Shown here one piece after another: positions 17,631 through 26,758 of a stretch of DNA of 64,000 nucleotides (its first letter is position 1; each line of letters begins with the position of its first letter). Below the pieces are notes generated by a model. That model saw only the letters and a list, made by a program, of their open reading frames with translations. It ran no database searches and had not been told where the DNA came from. Origin of the DNA: Avibacterium avium (GTDB taxonomy: Bacteria > Pseudomonadota > Gammaproteobacteria > Enterobacterales > Pasteurellaceae); contig NZ_UGSP01000001.1 of the NCBI RefSeq assembly GCF_900454535.1, positions 166,501-230,500 on the forward strand, read 5' to 3'. The position numbers and the translations under genes are program-made.

Positions 17631-19031
17631 TTATTGAAAAATCCATAGTGGCAAGGAAAGCTTGACCCGTAAGCCACCTAGCTCACTACGCATAGCTATC
17701 ACATAGCCTTGATGTTCATTCACTACATTGGCCACAATCGCAAGGCCTAAACCCGTGCCGCCTGTTTCTCGCGTTCTTGCTTCATCAATGCGGTAGAATG
17801 GTTTGAAGATATTCGTGTATTCTTCATCGGGAATGCCATCGCCATCGTCATCAATAGCAATCACTAACATTTCAGCTTCAATAACAATAGTGGTTTCAAT
17901 TTTTGATTTAGTGTATTTCAGCGCATTTCTGAGAATATTTTCCACCGCACTACAAAGTAATGCTTTGTTTCCATTGATATAATGTTTAGAGGGGTGAACA
18001 ATTAATTGATGAACCTTAAATGCTAATTGGCGCTGTTCTGCTTCAAACTGGCTATCTTTAATAATATCCTGCCAGATTTCTGTGATCGGAAAAATTTCAC
18101 GCAAAATATGGCTATTAAGTTGTTGGCGCGAGAGTAACAATAAATCGTTAATCATTTCGTCTAGCCGTATGGCTTCTTTTTCAATGCGTTCAATTTCTGC
18201 ATTATTGTTAATTCGCCGCCTTAACAATGCTAAGGCTAATTGTAATCGCGTAAGCGGGGTACGAAGCTCGTGAGAAATGGAAGACAACAATGTTTGTTGA
18301 TTTGATAACAGATCTTCAAGGGCAATGGTCATTCGATTAAAACTTTGCCCTACTTGGCGTAACTCCAAACTGCCCTGCGTTTCTAAGGTGCGATCCACTT
18401 TAAAGTTCCCTAACGCCACTGCATTGGCAGCTTCTTGTAAATGGCGCAGTGGACGTCCAATACTGCTTGATAACCACCATAATAGCGGCGTGGAAATAAT
18501 CATTACAAATAAAATAATGATGTAAGGGCGGTCAAAAATATAGGAAATTATTTCTTTTTGTGGATTTACCCTACTCAGGAAATAAAGTTTGTATTGCGTG
18601 TCTTTTTTATCTAATTCTAAATGAACGGTAAAAGGGCCAACCACTTGTAAATCATAGAAATTTTTTTTCAGTGGCTTAGATACCACTGTGGTGTGATACA
18701 TAAATTGTTGCACCGCTGAAATTTCTGTTTTTTTCCTTGCGCCAAAAATATTGCCTTCTTGGTCTGCGAGAACAGGGTGCATACCATCAAGATCATCAAA
18801 GGCAGTTACGGGCAATCCCGATAAAATATGCCTAAGCTGATTCGTGCGAATCGCTGCGCTGATCTCAGCGTTATAACTGGAAATTTCGCTGTTATCTAAA
18901 TTTGAATAAATCCGTGAATCAAAATAAGGCAGGACAAAAATTAAGGCGAAAAGCAAAACAAAAGCCAACCAGAATAAGGCAAAAATCCGAATGGATAACG
19001 TGTTAAGAAAGGTTGGCTTACTCAATTCCAT
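17631..19031 (-). CDS. cpxA: Envelope-stress sensor histidine kinase CpxA
   Basis: Inner-membrane kinase, 466 residues (E. coli CpxA 457). TM1 at about 12-34, a periplasmic sensor domain, TM2 at about 170-190, HAMP (SSIGRPLRHLQEAANAVALG), the phospho-acceptor H-box SSISHELRTPLTRL, and the ATPase domain with DDGDGIPDEEY and GGTGLGLAIV. It responds to envelope stress and phosphorylates CpxR, encoded 14 bp upstream. Confidence 0.92.
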   Translation of the reverse strand: MELSKPTFLNTLSIRIFALFWLAFVLLFALIFVLPYFDSRIYSNLDNSEISSYNAEISAAIRTNQLRHILSGLPVTAFDDLDGMHPVLADQEGNIFGARKKTEISAVQQFMYHTTVVSKPLKKNFYDLQVVGPFTVHLELDKKDTQYKLYFLSRVNPQKEIISYIFDRPYIIILFVMIISTPLLWWLSSSIGRPLRHLQEAANAVALGNFKVDRTLETQGSLELRQVGQSFNRMTIALEDLLSNQQTLLSSISHELRTPLTRLQLALALLRRRINNNAEIERIEKEAIRLDEMINDLLLLSRQQLNSHILREIFPITEIWQDIIKDSQFEAEQRQLAFKVHQLIVHPSKHYINGNKALLCSAVENILRNALKYTKSKIETTIVIEAEMLVIAIDDDGDGIPDEEYTNIFKPFYRIDEARTRETGGTGLGLAIVANVVNEHQGYVIAMRSELGGLRVKLSLPLWIFQ

Positions 19032-19045
19032 TGCTGAAAATCCGA

Positions 19046-19753
19046 CTATTTTTTACCCACAAAGAAATAGCCTTTTCCACGCAATGTTTTGAACCAAGGG
19101 AGATCATCTTGTCGTTCAGGGAGTTTGCGGCGTAAGTTTGACATATGCATATCAATGGAACGATCAAAAGGCGTCAAAGATTTGCCTAATACGGTCAAGC
19201 TTAAATGATCACGCGATAAAATCTGTCCTGGATTAGACATCAAACTTTGTAACAAAGCAAACTCTGTGCCTGTGAGTTCTAAATCCTTATCTTGATACAT
19301 AGCTTGCTGACGTTTTGGGTATAACACCAAGCCCTCAAACTCAAGGAATGGAGTCTGCTCTTTTTTCCCATTTTCTTCATTGAGCGGATAATGAGATTCT
19401 GTTCGGCGCAAAATGGCTTTAATACGCGCGACTAATTCTCGATCGTTAAAGGGCTTAGGCAAATAATCATCTGCACCTAATTCTAGCCCTAAAACGCGAT
19501 CAATCTCATCACCGCGCGCTGTCAGCATCATCACGGGTGTGGTATAGTTTTGACGAATTTTCTTTAACGTTTCAATGCCGTTTAGTACGGGCATCATTAC
19601 GTCTAATAAAACTAATTGATAACTCGCATCGAGTTTCTCTAAACACGCCTTACCATTGACAGCGGTTTCTACTTCAAAGCCTTCGATGCGAAGAAGTTCA
19701 GCCAATAGTTCAAGCAATTCAACGTCATCATCAACTAATAATAGTTTCGCCAT
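19046..19753 (-). CDS. cpxR: Response regulator CpxR
   Basis: OmpR/PhoB-type regulator of 235 residues. The receiver domain shows the acidic pocket VDDD, the phosphorylated Asp in VLLDVMMPVLNG, Thr in MLTARGDE and Lys in LPKPFNDREL. The C-terminal winged helix shows LTGTEFALLQSL and KTLRGKGYFFV. The ATG at 19753 is preferred to an in-frame TTG two codons upstream. Second gene in bamE-cpxR-cpxA order, 50 bp after bamE. Confidence 0.94.
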   Translation of the reverse strand: MAKLLLVDDDVELLELLAELLRIEGFEVETAVNGKACLEKLDASYQLVLLDVMMPVLNGIETLKKIRQNYTTPVMMLTARGDEIDRVLGLELGADDYLPKPFNDRELVARIKAILRRTESHYPLNEENGKKEQTPFLEFEGLVLYPKRQQAMYQDKDLELTGTEFALLQSLMSNPGQILSRDHLSLTVLGKSLTPFDRSIDMHMSNLRRKLPERQDDLPWFKTLRGKGYFFVGKK

Positions 19754-19803
19754 ACCCAAGCCTTACAAAAGAAAAAAGAAAATGGTTAAACCAGTTCAGA
19801 TAA

Positions 19804-20214
19804 TTATTTCCAGAACTGCCACCAGCGTTTTTCTACAGGTTCAGCATTAATAATGGCATTATTGACTTCTTTTTTACCTGAATCTGGCAATGGTTTATCT
19901 AAATCTGTATGGGTAACGATGCCACGATTATCAAAATTCACCACAAAGGTATGTTGATCTGGTGTTTGATACGCTTTTTGAATTAAGAATACATAGTACC
20001 AAGTATCGTTACTAAACGGATCAACAAGTACAGGCGTGCCTAATAAATATTGCACTTGTTGCTTATTCATTCCCACTTTTACTTGATCCACAGTGGCAGC
20101 CTCAAGATAGTTACCCTGCGGAACATCAATACGATACACCACTTTGCTTACGGTTGAACAAGCCGTTACGCTTAATGCTAACATTGCTGCTGTAATAAGA
20201 GTTTTTAACTGCAT
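19804..20214 (-). CDS. bamE: Outer-membrane assembly lipoprotein BamE (SmpA)
   Basis: Small lipoprotein of the BAM complex that inserts outer-membrane beta-barrels. 136 residues; signal peptide ending in a lipobox with Cys in LSVTACS (cleaved before Cys20). The SmpA/OmlA domain shows GNYLEAATVDQVKVGMNKQQVQYLLGTP (written here only by its ends GNYL and LLGTP) and DTWYYVF. The ORF is open further upstream, but the ATG at 20214 gives the lipoprotein signal. It precedes cpxR on the same strand. Confidence 0.93.
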   Translation of the reverse strand: MQLKTLITAAMLALSVTACSTVSKVVYRIDVPQGNYLEAATVDQVKVGMNKQQVQYLLGTPVLVDPFSNDTWYYVFLIQKAYQTPDQHTFVVNFDNRGIVTHTDLDKPLPDSGKKEVNNAIINAEPVEKRWWQFWK

Positions 20215-20278
20215 ATTGGTTACCTTTATATTCTCTAAAATCGGGGTGATGATACCTAAACTTAAGCAAATTGCCAAA

Positions 20279-21295
20279 TTAATTCTTGTCTTTTAACCAA
20301 CGTTGTAATTGATCGCGCAAATTTGGTGGCAAACCTTTAATCGTGAGCGTGTCACCCATTTCGTCCCAAATAACACGTTGGTTAATTAGCTCCGCATCAA
20401 AACTGATGGTGACCCCTTTTCCAGAGCCTGAAAACTTGGTTAAGCCTTTCAACGCTGAACGCACTGGCGGAATATGTTCTTCCAAGCCATAATCTTGCGT
20501 TTGGGTAAAATCTGCAAAAGACTGCTCGTTTAGAGTGGGCAAGCTATCGGAAAGTTCCCGCAATTCAATTTCTTCCCCTGCGCTCATTTGTCCTTTGCAA
20601 TATTCAAACACTTGCTTTTTCACTGCTTGCGATTGCTCATTGTTTAATTCGCCTTGTTCGCAATAATCACTCACCGCTTGCAATAAACATTGGTTTTGAA
20701 CCTGTGGATTTAAGCCCTCTTCGGCTTGTAGAAAATCCATAAAAAAGTCGGCAATTTTACGCCCCACTTTTCCTTTAATAAAGGTAAGATAGCGGTTTGA
20801 ATTGGCGTCCACTTGCAAGTCGGTCAGGTTAATGCGTGCGGCAATATCAAATTGGGTAAGATCCAAATATTGCGTACGATGAATTTCTAAATTTTCGTCC
20901 ACCAACATACTGGCTCGGCTATCAAGCAAGGCGATAAATAAATAATCAGTGGCTAAAAAATTATATTGGCACAGCACGAATGTTCCGCTATCAGCAAAGC
21001 TATATTTACCTAACTCTTGGGCGAGTTTTTGCGCCGATTGGTGGCTAAACGGCAGGAAATCTAATTCATTTTCGAGAAAACGGTTAAGATTTTGCGCAAA
21101 CTCTGACGCCTCCTCAAACACGCCATAGGCTTTGGCTTTATTTTGATAACCTTGGTGGAGATGCAACATCATTTGTTCGACTTCAGGGCTAATGGGCAAC
21201 AGCTCATTGCGCAGCTGCACATCAAGTTGAATAGCCTCTTCTTGCTGGTGTTTGACCAATTGGTGTAACACAATTTGCTTAACCGTAATACTCAT
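20279..21295 (-). CDS. yejK: Nucleoid-associated protein YejK (NdpA family)
   Basis: 338 residues, full length for the NdpA family (E. coli YejK 335). Starts [15 protein letters not shown] and shows the family segments FLFIALLDS-like [29 protein letters not shown] and, at the C-terminus, [10 protein letters not shown]-like [17 protein letters not shown]. Nucleoid-associated; precise role unknown. Divergent from yejL-yejM, as in other Pasteurellaceae and enterobacteria. Confidence 0.93.
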   Translation of the reverse strand: MSITVKQIVLHQLVKHQQEEAIQLDVQLRNELLPISPEVEQMMLHLHQGYQNKAKAYGVFEEASEFAQNLNRFLENELDFLPFSHQSAQKLAQELGKYSFADSGTFVLCQYNFLATDYLFIALLDSRASMLVDENLEIHRTQYLDLTQFDIAARINLTDLQVDANSNRYLTFIKGKVGRKIADFFMDFLQAEEGLNPQVQNQCLLQAVSDYCEQGELNNEQSQAVKKQVFEYCKGQMSAGEEIELRELSDSLPTLNEQSFADFTQTQDYGLEEHIPPVRSALKGLTKFSGSGKGVTISFDAELINQRVIWDEMGDTLTIKGLPPNLRDQLQRWLKDKN

Positions 21296-21413
21296 TTTTT
21301 AATCCATATTTATAAAAACAAATTTGTGCGATATTATAACCGCACTTTAGGCGAAAATATGCTAGCATACGCAAAATTATTCTCAGCCTGCAAATTTAAC
21401 AACAATATTCATT

Positions 21414-21635
21414 ATGGCGAAACAATCAAAATTTCAAGATAAACAAGTCGATACCTTATTAAATGAACTCATTGCCGTGTTTGAAAAACATCAAACGCCG
21501 GTGGATTTATCTTTAGTGGTGTTGGGCAATATGGTTACCAATGTCCTCAAAAATAATATGGGCCAACAGCAACGTATCGCCCTTGCTCAGGCCTTTTCTG
21601 ATGCGTTAATGAATTCTTTGAAAGAGAAACAATAA
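21414..21635 (+). CDS. yejL: DUF1414 family small protein YejL
   Basis: 73-residue conserved protein. Segments SKFQDKQVDTLLNELIAVFEKH (ends SKFQ and FEKH) and LVVLGNMVTNVLKNN match the family (75 residues in E. coli). Function unknown. It ends 4 bp before yejM, so the two are cotranscribed and probably translationally coupled. Confidence 0.9.
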   Translation: MAKQSKFQDKQVDTLLNELIAVFEKHQTPVDLSLVVLGNMVTNVLKNNMGQQQRIALAQAFSDALMNSLKEKQ

Positions 21636-21639
21636 TCAA

Positions 21640-23385
21640 ATGTTTGGCATTAAAACAAGCAAACAATATCGTGAAAACACCTCGCGAAAAATCGCTTGGG
21701 GGCATTGGTTTGCTTTTTTTAATATCCTTTGGGCGATTGTCATTGGCGCGCGTTACGCCTTTTTGATCGATTGGCCAGACACGCTGTTTGGCAAGCTCTA
21801 TTTTTTCATCAGCCTACTCGGGCATTTTAGTTTTATTGTTTTTGCCCTGTATTTACTGATTATTTTTCCGCTCAGTTTTATCGTAAAAAACAACCGCACT
21901 TTCCGTGGGATGAGCGTGATTCTCACCACCATTGGCGCAACCTTATTATTAGTCGATACCGAAGTTTTCGCCCGCTTTAATTTTCACCTTTCTTCCCTTG
22001 TGTGGAATTTATTGGTGAATCCTGATAACGGCGAACTTTCGCGCAACTGGCAACTGTTCTTTGTGCCAATGCCGATTATTCTGCTCATTCAAATGCTGTT
22101 TTCTCGTTGGTCGTGGGAAAAATTGCGCAGCCTTGAACGGCAAAAATGGCTCAAGGGCGTGGGCGTTTTCTTTGTTTGCACCTTTATTGCCACTCATTTA
22201 ATTTATGCTTGGGCAGATGCCTTTATCTATCGCCCGATCACAATGCAAAAATCCAATTTTCCGCTGTCTTACCCAATGACGGCGCGCTCTTTCTTGGAAA
22301 AGCACGGTTTCTTAGATAAGGATCAATATAGCCAAACCCTAGAACAAGAAGGGCGACCTGAAGCCTTAAAGATCGATTATCCAAAATCGCCATTGCATTT
22401 TACTCCAGTTAAGCCGAGCAATATTCTGATGATCACGGTATCTGGACTGCGTTATGATGCTGTCAGCGCAGACAAAATGCCAAAACTCAGCGCCTTTGCC
22501 GAGCAAGCCACGCAGTATCTCAATCATTACAGCACGGGCAATAACAACAATACCGCCTTAACAGGCTTGTTCTACGGATTAACGGCGAACTACACCGATA
22601 GCCTATTAAGCAACAAAACGCCATCAGTACTCATTAACGCGCTCAAACAAGAGAAATCCCCTTATCAGCTGGGATTATTTGCCAGCGATGGATTTCACGC
22701 CAGCTTGTTAAGCCAGAATGTGTTTAATCAGCAAAAATTAGATCACAAAGTGCGCAGCAATCAAGCCAGCGTGCAACAGTGGCAAAATTGGTATGCGAAA
22801 CGCCATAGCGGAAAGCCTTATTTCAGCTATTTGAGTTTGGCCATACCAAAAGACTTAAATGAAACAGGCTATGCGCTTCAACTAAATGAATTGGACGGTT
22901 TGCTAGATAGCGTATTAAGCCAAGTGGATCGTCAAAATACGTTAATTTTGATCACCGCCGAAGAGGGCTATCACTTCAAGCCATTAAGTGAAAAACAACA
23001 AAGCAACTATTTTGCGCCAGAACAAATTCAGGTTCCGCTGATTATTGCGTGGCAAGGGTTAGCGCAAGGTCAAGTGGAAAAACTCACCAGCCACACAGAC
23101 ATTTTGCCCGCCTTAATGAAACATTTATTTGGCTTGCAAAATCCAGCTTCTGATTATGCGCAAGGAGTGGATTTATTTAATCCTGAATTACGCCGCACTT
23201 GGGTGCAAGCAGGCAATTATCGCTGGAATGTGATCATCACCGCCAACGGCACGCAATACCACATTGATCGGCGCGGAAATTATCAAAAATATGACCGCAC
23301 TTATGAAAAGGCCTCTTCACGCACGCCACCGCTGGGCTTGTTCTTAGAAGTGTTTAATCAAGATAATGCCTTTTTTGAAAAATAA
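21640..23385 (+). CDS. yejM: Inner-membrane lipopolysaccharide regulator YejM (PbgA/LapC)
   Basis: 581 residues (E. coli 586). About five N-terminal membrane segments (residues 25-205, DUF3413) are followed by a periplasmic sulfatase-like domain (NILMITVSGLRYDAV, HYSTGNNNNTALTGLFYGL, TLILITAEEGYHF). In E. coli YejM senses periplasmic LPS and controls LpxC turnover through LapB. The typical catalytic metal/nucleophile residues of true sulfatases look incomplete, as expected for a non-enzymatic member. Confidence 0.93.
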   Translation: MFGIKTSKQYRENTSRKIAWGHWFAFFNILWAIVIGARYAFLIDWPDTLFGKLYFFISLLGHFSFIVFALYLLIIFPLSFIVKNNRTFRGMSVILTTIGATLLLVDTEVFARFNFHLSSLVWNLLVNPDNGELSRNWQLFFVPMPIILLIQMLFSRWSWEKLRSLERQKWLKGVGVFFVCTFIATHLIYAWADAFIYRPITMQKSNFPLSYPMTARSFLEKHGFLDKDQYSQTLEQEGRPEALKIDYPKSPLHFTPVKPSNILMITVSGLRYDAVSADKMPKLSAFAEQATQYLNHYSTGNNNNTALTGLFYGLTANYTDSLLSNKTPSVLINALKQEKSPYQLGLFASDGFHASLLSQNVFNQQKLDHKVRSNQASVQQWQNWYAKRHSGKPYFSYLSLAIPKDLNETGYALQLNELDGLLDSVLSQVDRQNTLILITAEEGYHFKPLSEKQQSNYFAPEQIQVPLIIAWQGLAQGQVEKLTSHTDILPALMKHLFGLQNPASDYAQGVDLFNPELRRTWVQAGNYRWNVIITANGTQYHIDRRGNYQKYDRTYEKASSRTPPLGLFLEVFNQDNAFFEK

Positions 23386-23685
23386 AACGAATATAATTCA
23401 GGCAACCAATAGTTAAAACCAATTATATTTTTACTATTGAACCGCTTATACTATCGCCCCAACAAAGGCATTTCGCCTGTTTTATTATTCAAATCAATCT
23501 GGACAAGATAGAATGTTATTAAGTAAAAATCTGCGAATTTTTCATAACATTACACAACACACCAATCAAGACGTTCACCGCTTGAGCGCAAAGCTATTTT
23601 CTCTTAATAACAAGATCCCACTTTATTGGGATTTTTTCATATCTAGCCTATTGTCCGCCTCGCTTTCATTATTACGGAGAAAATT
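23386..23685 (+). other. 300-bp spacer between yejM and the amidohydrolase gene
   Basis: No convincing gene. It holds a weak hairpin at 23466-23483 (AAAGGC/GCCTGTTTT), a possible -10 box TATACT at 23447-23452 and a clear terminator-like hairpin at 23613-23638. The ORF reading through it (23513-23755) overlaps the real gene start in another frame and has no recognisable features. Confidence 0.4.
23613..23638 (+). terminator. terminator-like hairpin in the amidohydrolase leader
   Basis: ATCCCA/TGGGAT stem with loop CTTTAT and six Ts, 228 nt past yejM and 48 nt before the next start codon. It is late for a yejM terminator, so it may be an attenuator in the amidohydrolase leader or the end of a small RNA. 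Confidence 0.6.
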
Positions 23686-24675
23686 ATGCGTAATCACGTT
23701 CGTAGCTTTAAAACCTATATCAGAGATGAAATTATCAAGAAAGGCGGTTGGGTAAACTCACACGCTCACGCTGACCGTGCGTTCACAATGACGCCGGAGA
23801 AAATCGGCATTTATCATACGAGCAACTTGCAACAAAAATGGGATTTAGTGGACGAAGTCAAACGCACTTCCACCGTAGATGACTATTATGCGCGCTTTTG
23901 CCAAGCTATTGAATTGATGATCTCGCAAGGGGTAACCGCCTTTGGCACTTTTGTGGATATTGATCCCATTTGTGAAGATCGCGCCATCATCGCTGCCCAC
24001 AAAGCCCGCGACGTGTATAAACACGACATCACCCTTAAATTCGCCAATCAAACCCTGAAAGGCGTAATTGAACCCACCGCGAAAAAATGGTTCGATATTG
24101 GCTCGGAAATGGTGGATATGATCGGCGGGCTGCCTTATCGTGATGAGCTGGATTACGGACGTGGCTTGGAAGCAATGGATATTCTGCTCGATAAAGCCAA
24201 ATCCCTCGGCATTATGTGCCACGTTCACGTTGATCAATTCAACACACCAAAAGAAAAAGAAACAGAACAACTGTGCGATAAAACCATTGAACACGGAATG
24301 GAAGGACGTGTGGTGGCGATTCACGGTATTTCTATCGGCGCACATTCCCGTGAATATCGTTACAAACTGTACGAAAAAATGCGCCAAGCACAAATGATGA
24401 TGATCGCCTGCCCAATGGCGTGGATTGACAGTAACCGTAAAGAAGATTTAATGCCGTTCCACAATGCACTCACCCCTGTTGATGAAATGATCCCAGAAAA
24501 CATCACCGTTGCCATTGGCACAGATAACATCTGCGATTATATGGTGCCACTCTGTGAAGGGGATATGTGGCAAGAACTCAGCCTACTCGCCGCAGGCTGC
24601 CGATTCCCAGATTTAGACGCAATGGTAAACATCGCCAGTATCAACGGACGAAAAGTGCTGGGCTTGGACGTTTAA
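23686..24675 (+). CDS. Metal-dependent amidohydrolase (cytosine deaminase-like family)
   Basis: 329-residue TIM-barrel amidohydrolase of the COG0402 type. Metal-site motifs are in order: NSHAHADRAFT near residue 24, HVHVDQFNTP near 183, HGISIGAH near 210 and GTDNICDYM near 282. The substrate is not identifiable: the protein is shorter than E. coli CodA (427) and lacks its N-terminal beta-sandwich portion. A strong GGAG precedes the ATG. It appears to be a single-gene transcript with an uptake-signal terminator after it. Confidence 0.85.
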   Translation: MRNHVRSFKTYIRDEIIKKGGWVNSHAHADRAFTMTPEKIGIYHTSNLQQKWDLVDEVKRTSTVDDYYARFCQAIELMISQGVTAFGTFVDIDPICEDRAIIAAHKARDVYKHDITLKFANQTLKGVIEPTAKKWFDIGSEMVDMIGGLPYRDELDYGRGLEAMDILLDKAKSLGIMCHVHVDQFNTPKEKETEQLCDKTIEHGMEGRVVAIHGISIGAHSREYRYKLYEKMRQAQMMMIACPMAWIDSNRKEDLMPFHNALTPVDEMIPENITVAIGTDNICDYMVPLCEGDMWQELSLLAAGCRFPDLDAMVNIASINGRKVLGLDV

Positions 24676-24698
24676 TCGTCCAATTCCACAAGCAGTAA

Positions 24699-24738
24699 AA
24701 AAGTGCGGTGAAAATTTACCGATTTTCTACCGCACTTT
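24699..24738 (+). terminator. paired-USS terminator after the amidohydrolase gene
   Basis: Two uptake signals in inverted orientation (AAAGTGCGGT and ACCGCACTTT) with additional pairing AAAAT/ATTTT form the stem. Such pairs are a typical Pasteurellaceae terminator. Confidence 0.65.
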
Positions 24739-24858
24739 ATGCCTTATCCGCACACTAAAATTGATAAAATTCTAGCATCACACCAAATTTTCTGCTCAAA
24801 AAATAAGAATATCCGTTATAATCATTCACTTAACATAAAAAGAAAAGAGATAACAACG

Positions 24859-25509
24859 ATGATACGCTTTGAAAACGTCAGCAAGGCTTATTTAGGCGGC
24901 AAGCCAGCCTTGCAGGGATTAAATTTTCATCTTCCGGTTGGGAGTATGAGCTATGTTCTCGGGCATTCTGGCGCGGGGAAAAGTACTCTATTAAAACTGA
25001 TTATGGGTATGGAACGTGCCAATGGTGGGCAAATTTGGTTTAACGGACACGATATTACACGCCTGTCTAAACACGAATTACCCTTCTTACGCCGCCAAAT
25101 TGGTATGGTGCATCAAGATTATCGCCTGCTTGCCGATCGTTGTATTGTGGATAATGTGGCGTTGCCGCTTATCATTGCAGGAATTCACCCAAAAGAAGCG
25201 CAAAGTCGTGCCTTAGCGGCGTTAGATCGCGTTGGCTTGCGTGATCGTGCTAATCACTTACCAATCCATTTATCTGGCGGTGAACAGCAACGTGTCGACA
25301 TTGCCCGTGCCATTGTGCATAAACCACAATTATTACTCGCCGATGAGCCAACAGGCAATTTAGATAATGCCCTTTCTTTGGATATTTTTAATTTATTTGA
25401 AGAATTTAACCGCCTTGGTATGACCGTTATCATTGCCACTCACGATATTAATATTGTTCAACAAAAACCAAAACCTTGTTTAATTTTGCAACAAGGCCAT
25501 TTACGTTAA
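24859..25509 (+). CDS. ftsE: Cell division ATP-binding protein FtsE
   Basis: ATPase of the FtsEX complex, which links the Z ring to septal murein hydrolase activation. 216 residues (E. coli 222). Walker A GHSGAGKST, signature LSGGEQQRVDIARA, Walker B LLLADEPTGNLD. The frame is open upstream, but the ATG at 24859 starts MIRFENVSKAYLGG, the family start. ftsY, usually upstream, is not in the window. ftsX follows by 10 bp. Confidence 0.96.
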   Translation: MIRFENVSKAYLGGKPALQGLNFHLPVGSMSYVLGHSGAGKSTLLKLIMGMERANGGQIWFNGHDITRLSKHELPFLRRQIGMVHQDYRLLADRCIVDNVALPLIIAGIHPKEAQSRALAALDRVGLRDRANHLPIHLSGGEQQRVDIARAIVHKPQLLLADEPTGNLDNALSLDIFNLFEEFNRLGMTVIIATHDINIVQQKPKPCLILQQGHLR

Positions 25510-25519
25510 GGAAAGCCCA

Positions 25520-26434
25520 ATGAGTTCTCGTCCAATCAATGCCTCTTGGTGGGTTCAAACCCATTATGTGTTACGAGCCGTGCTGGCAGATCTAATTAAG
25601 AAAAAATATGCAACCTTATTAACGATCCTTGTTATTGCCGTTTCGCTGACTGTGCCAACGGTGAGCTATTTATTGTGGAAAAATATTCATCAGGCCACCA
25701 CGCAGTTTTATCCTGAAAGTGAACTGACCGTTTATTTGCATAAAAATCTTACAGAAGCCGATGCCAATTTAGTGGTGGAAAAAATTCGCCAACAAGCAGG
25801 GGTGGAAAGCCTGAATTATGTTTCTCGCCAAGAGAGCCTTAATGAATTCAAAAATTGGTCTGGTTTCACTGAGGGCTTGGATATTTTAGATGATAATCCT
25901 TTGCCTGCGGTGGTGATTATTAAACCTGCCAAAGCCTACAACGAAAGTCAAAAACGCAATGAATTGCGGGAAAATCTCGCCAACATTAAAGGCGTACAAG
26001 AAGTGCGTTTAGACAATAATTTAATGGAAAAACTCACCGCACTTTCGTGGCTGATTGCCCATATCGCCGTGGTTTGTACCATTTTGATGACCATTTCTGT
26101 TTTCCTTGTGATTGGCAACAGTATTCGTTCTGATGTGTACAGCAATAAAGCCAATATTGAAGTAATGAAACTGCTTGGCGCAACGGATCAATTTATCCTA
26201 CGCCCTTTCCTTTATACCGGCATAATTTATGCCGTGCTGGGCGGATTATTTGCCTGCATTTTCAGTGCCATTGTGATTGGTTATTTCACCAGTGCGGTGA
26301 AATATGTAACAGAAATTTTCGCCGTAAACTTTGAGCTACACGGCATAATGATCGGTGAGTTGCTCTTTCTGCTCGCAATGTGCGCGCTGGTGGGCTACAC
26401 CGCAGCTTGGTTATCGGCGAAAAAATACAGCTAA
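25520..26434 (+). CDS. ftsX: Cell division protein FtsX
   Basis: Membrane partner of FtsE, 304 residues, four transmembrane segments (about 33-55, 178-200, 225-250, 272-295) with a large periplasmic loop between TM1 and TM2 that contacts murein hydrolase activators. Family motif SNKANIEVMKLLGATD is present. AAGG precedes the ATG. Confidence 0.95.
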   Translation: MSSRPINASWWVQTHYVLRAVLADLIKKKYATLLTILVIAVSLTVPTVSYLLWKNIHQATTQFYPESELTVYLHKNLTEADANLVVEKIRQQAGVESLNYVSRQESLNEFKNWSGFTEGLDILDDNPLPAVVIIKPAKAYNESQKRNELRENLANIKGVQEVRLDNNLMEKLTALSWLIAHIAVVCTILMTISVFLVIGNSIRSDVYSNKANIEVMKLLGATDQFILRPFLYTGIIYAVLGGLFACIFSAIVIGYFTSAVKYVTEIFAVNFELHGIMIGELLFLLAMCALVGYTAAWLSAKKYS

Positions 26435-26462
26435 TCTTTACCTTTTCTTTGCGCTTTCTTTT

Positions 26463-26496
26463 AATCCCCTTTACGCTATGACAAAGGGGATTTTTC
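26463..26496 (+). terminator. terminator of ftsEX
   Basis: Stem AATCCCCTTT/AAAGGGGATT followed by TTTTC, 28 bp after ftsX. Confidence 0.85.
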
Positions 26497-26758
26497 TTTT
26501 GCTTTCCAGCATTTTTCCTATTTTTTCAATGAACGATCAGTGAAATTAAAAATTCTTTGTTGAAAGATCAATTATTCACAACTTTTTTTAGAAAAACGCT
26601 TGCTTTTGTTTACGCTATCTTGTACGTTTTTTTGCACGGTTTAACGTAATTAATTTCCTGTGAATTAAAGCCTAATGGTTATTTCTTTTAACCCTTTTTC
26701 TGTGCATAATTCACTCAAATTTTATTTTCAACACAACATTACTTATAAGGAAAATTTT
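26497..26758 (+). promoter_or_regulatory. noncoding region upstream of asd
   Basis: About 260 bp after the ftsX terminator with no credible ORF. It must contain the asd promoter, but no clear -35/-10 pair stands out. A lysine riboswitch was looked for and its conserved core was not recognised. Confidence 0.3.

Noticed and set aside
23513-23755. 80-codon ORF upstream of the amidohydrolase
   Set aside because: Overlaps the well-supported amidohydrolase start in another frame and crosses a terminator hairpin; no family features.
26497-26758. Lysine riboswitch upstream of asd
   Set aside because: The conserved junction core and K-turn could not be recognised and the available length is marginal.
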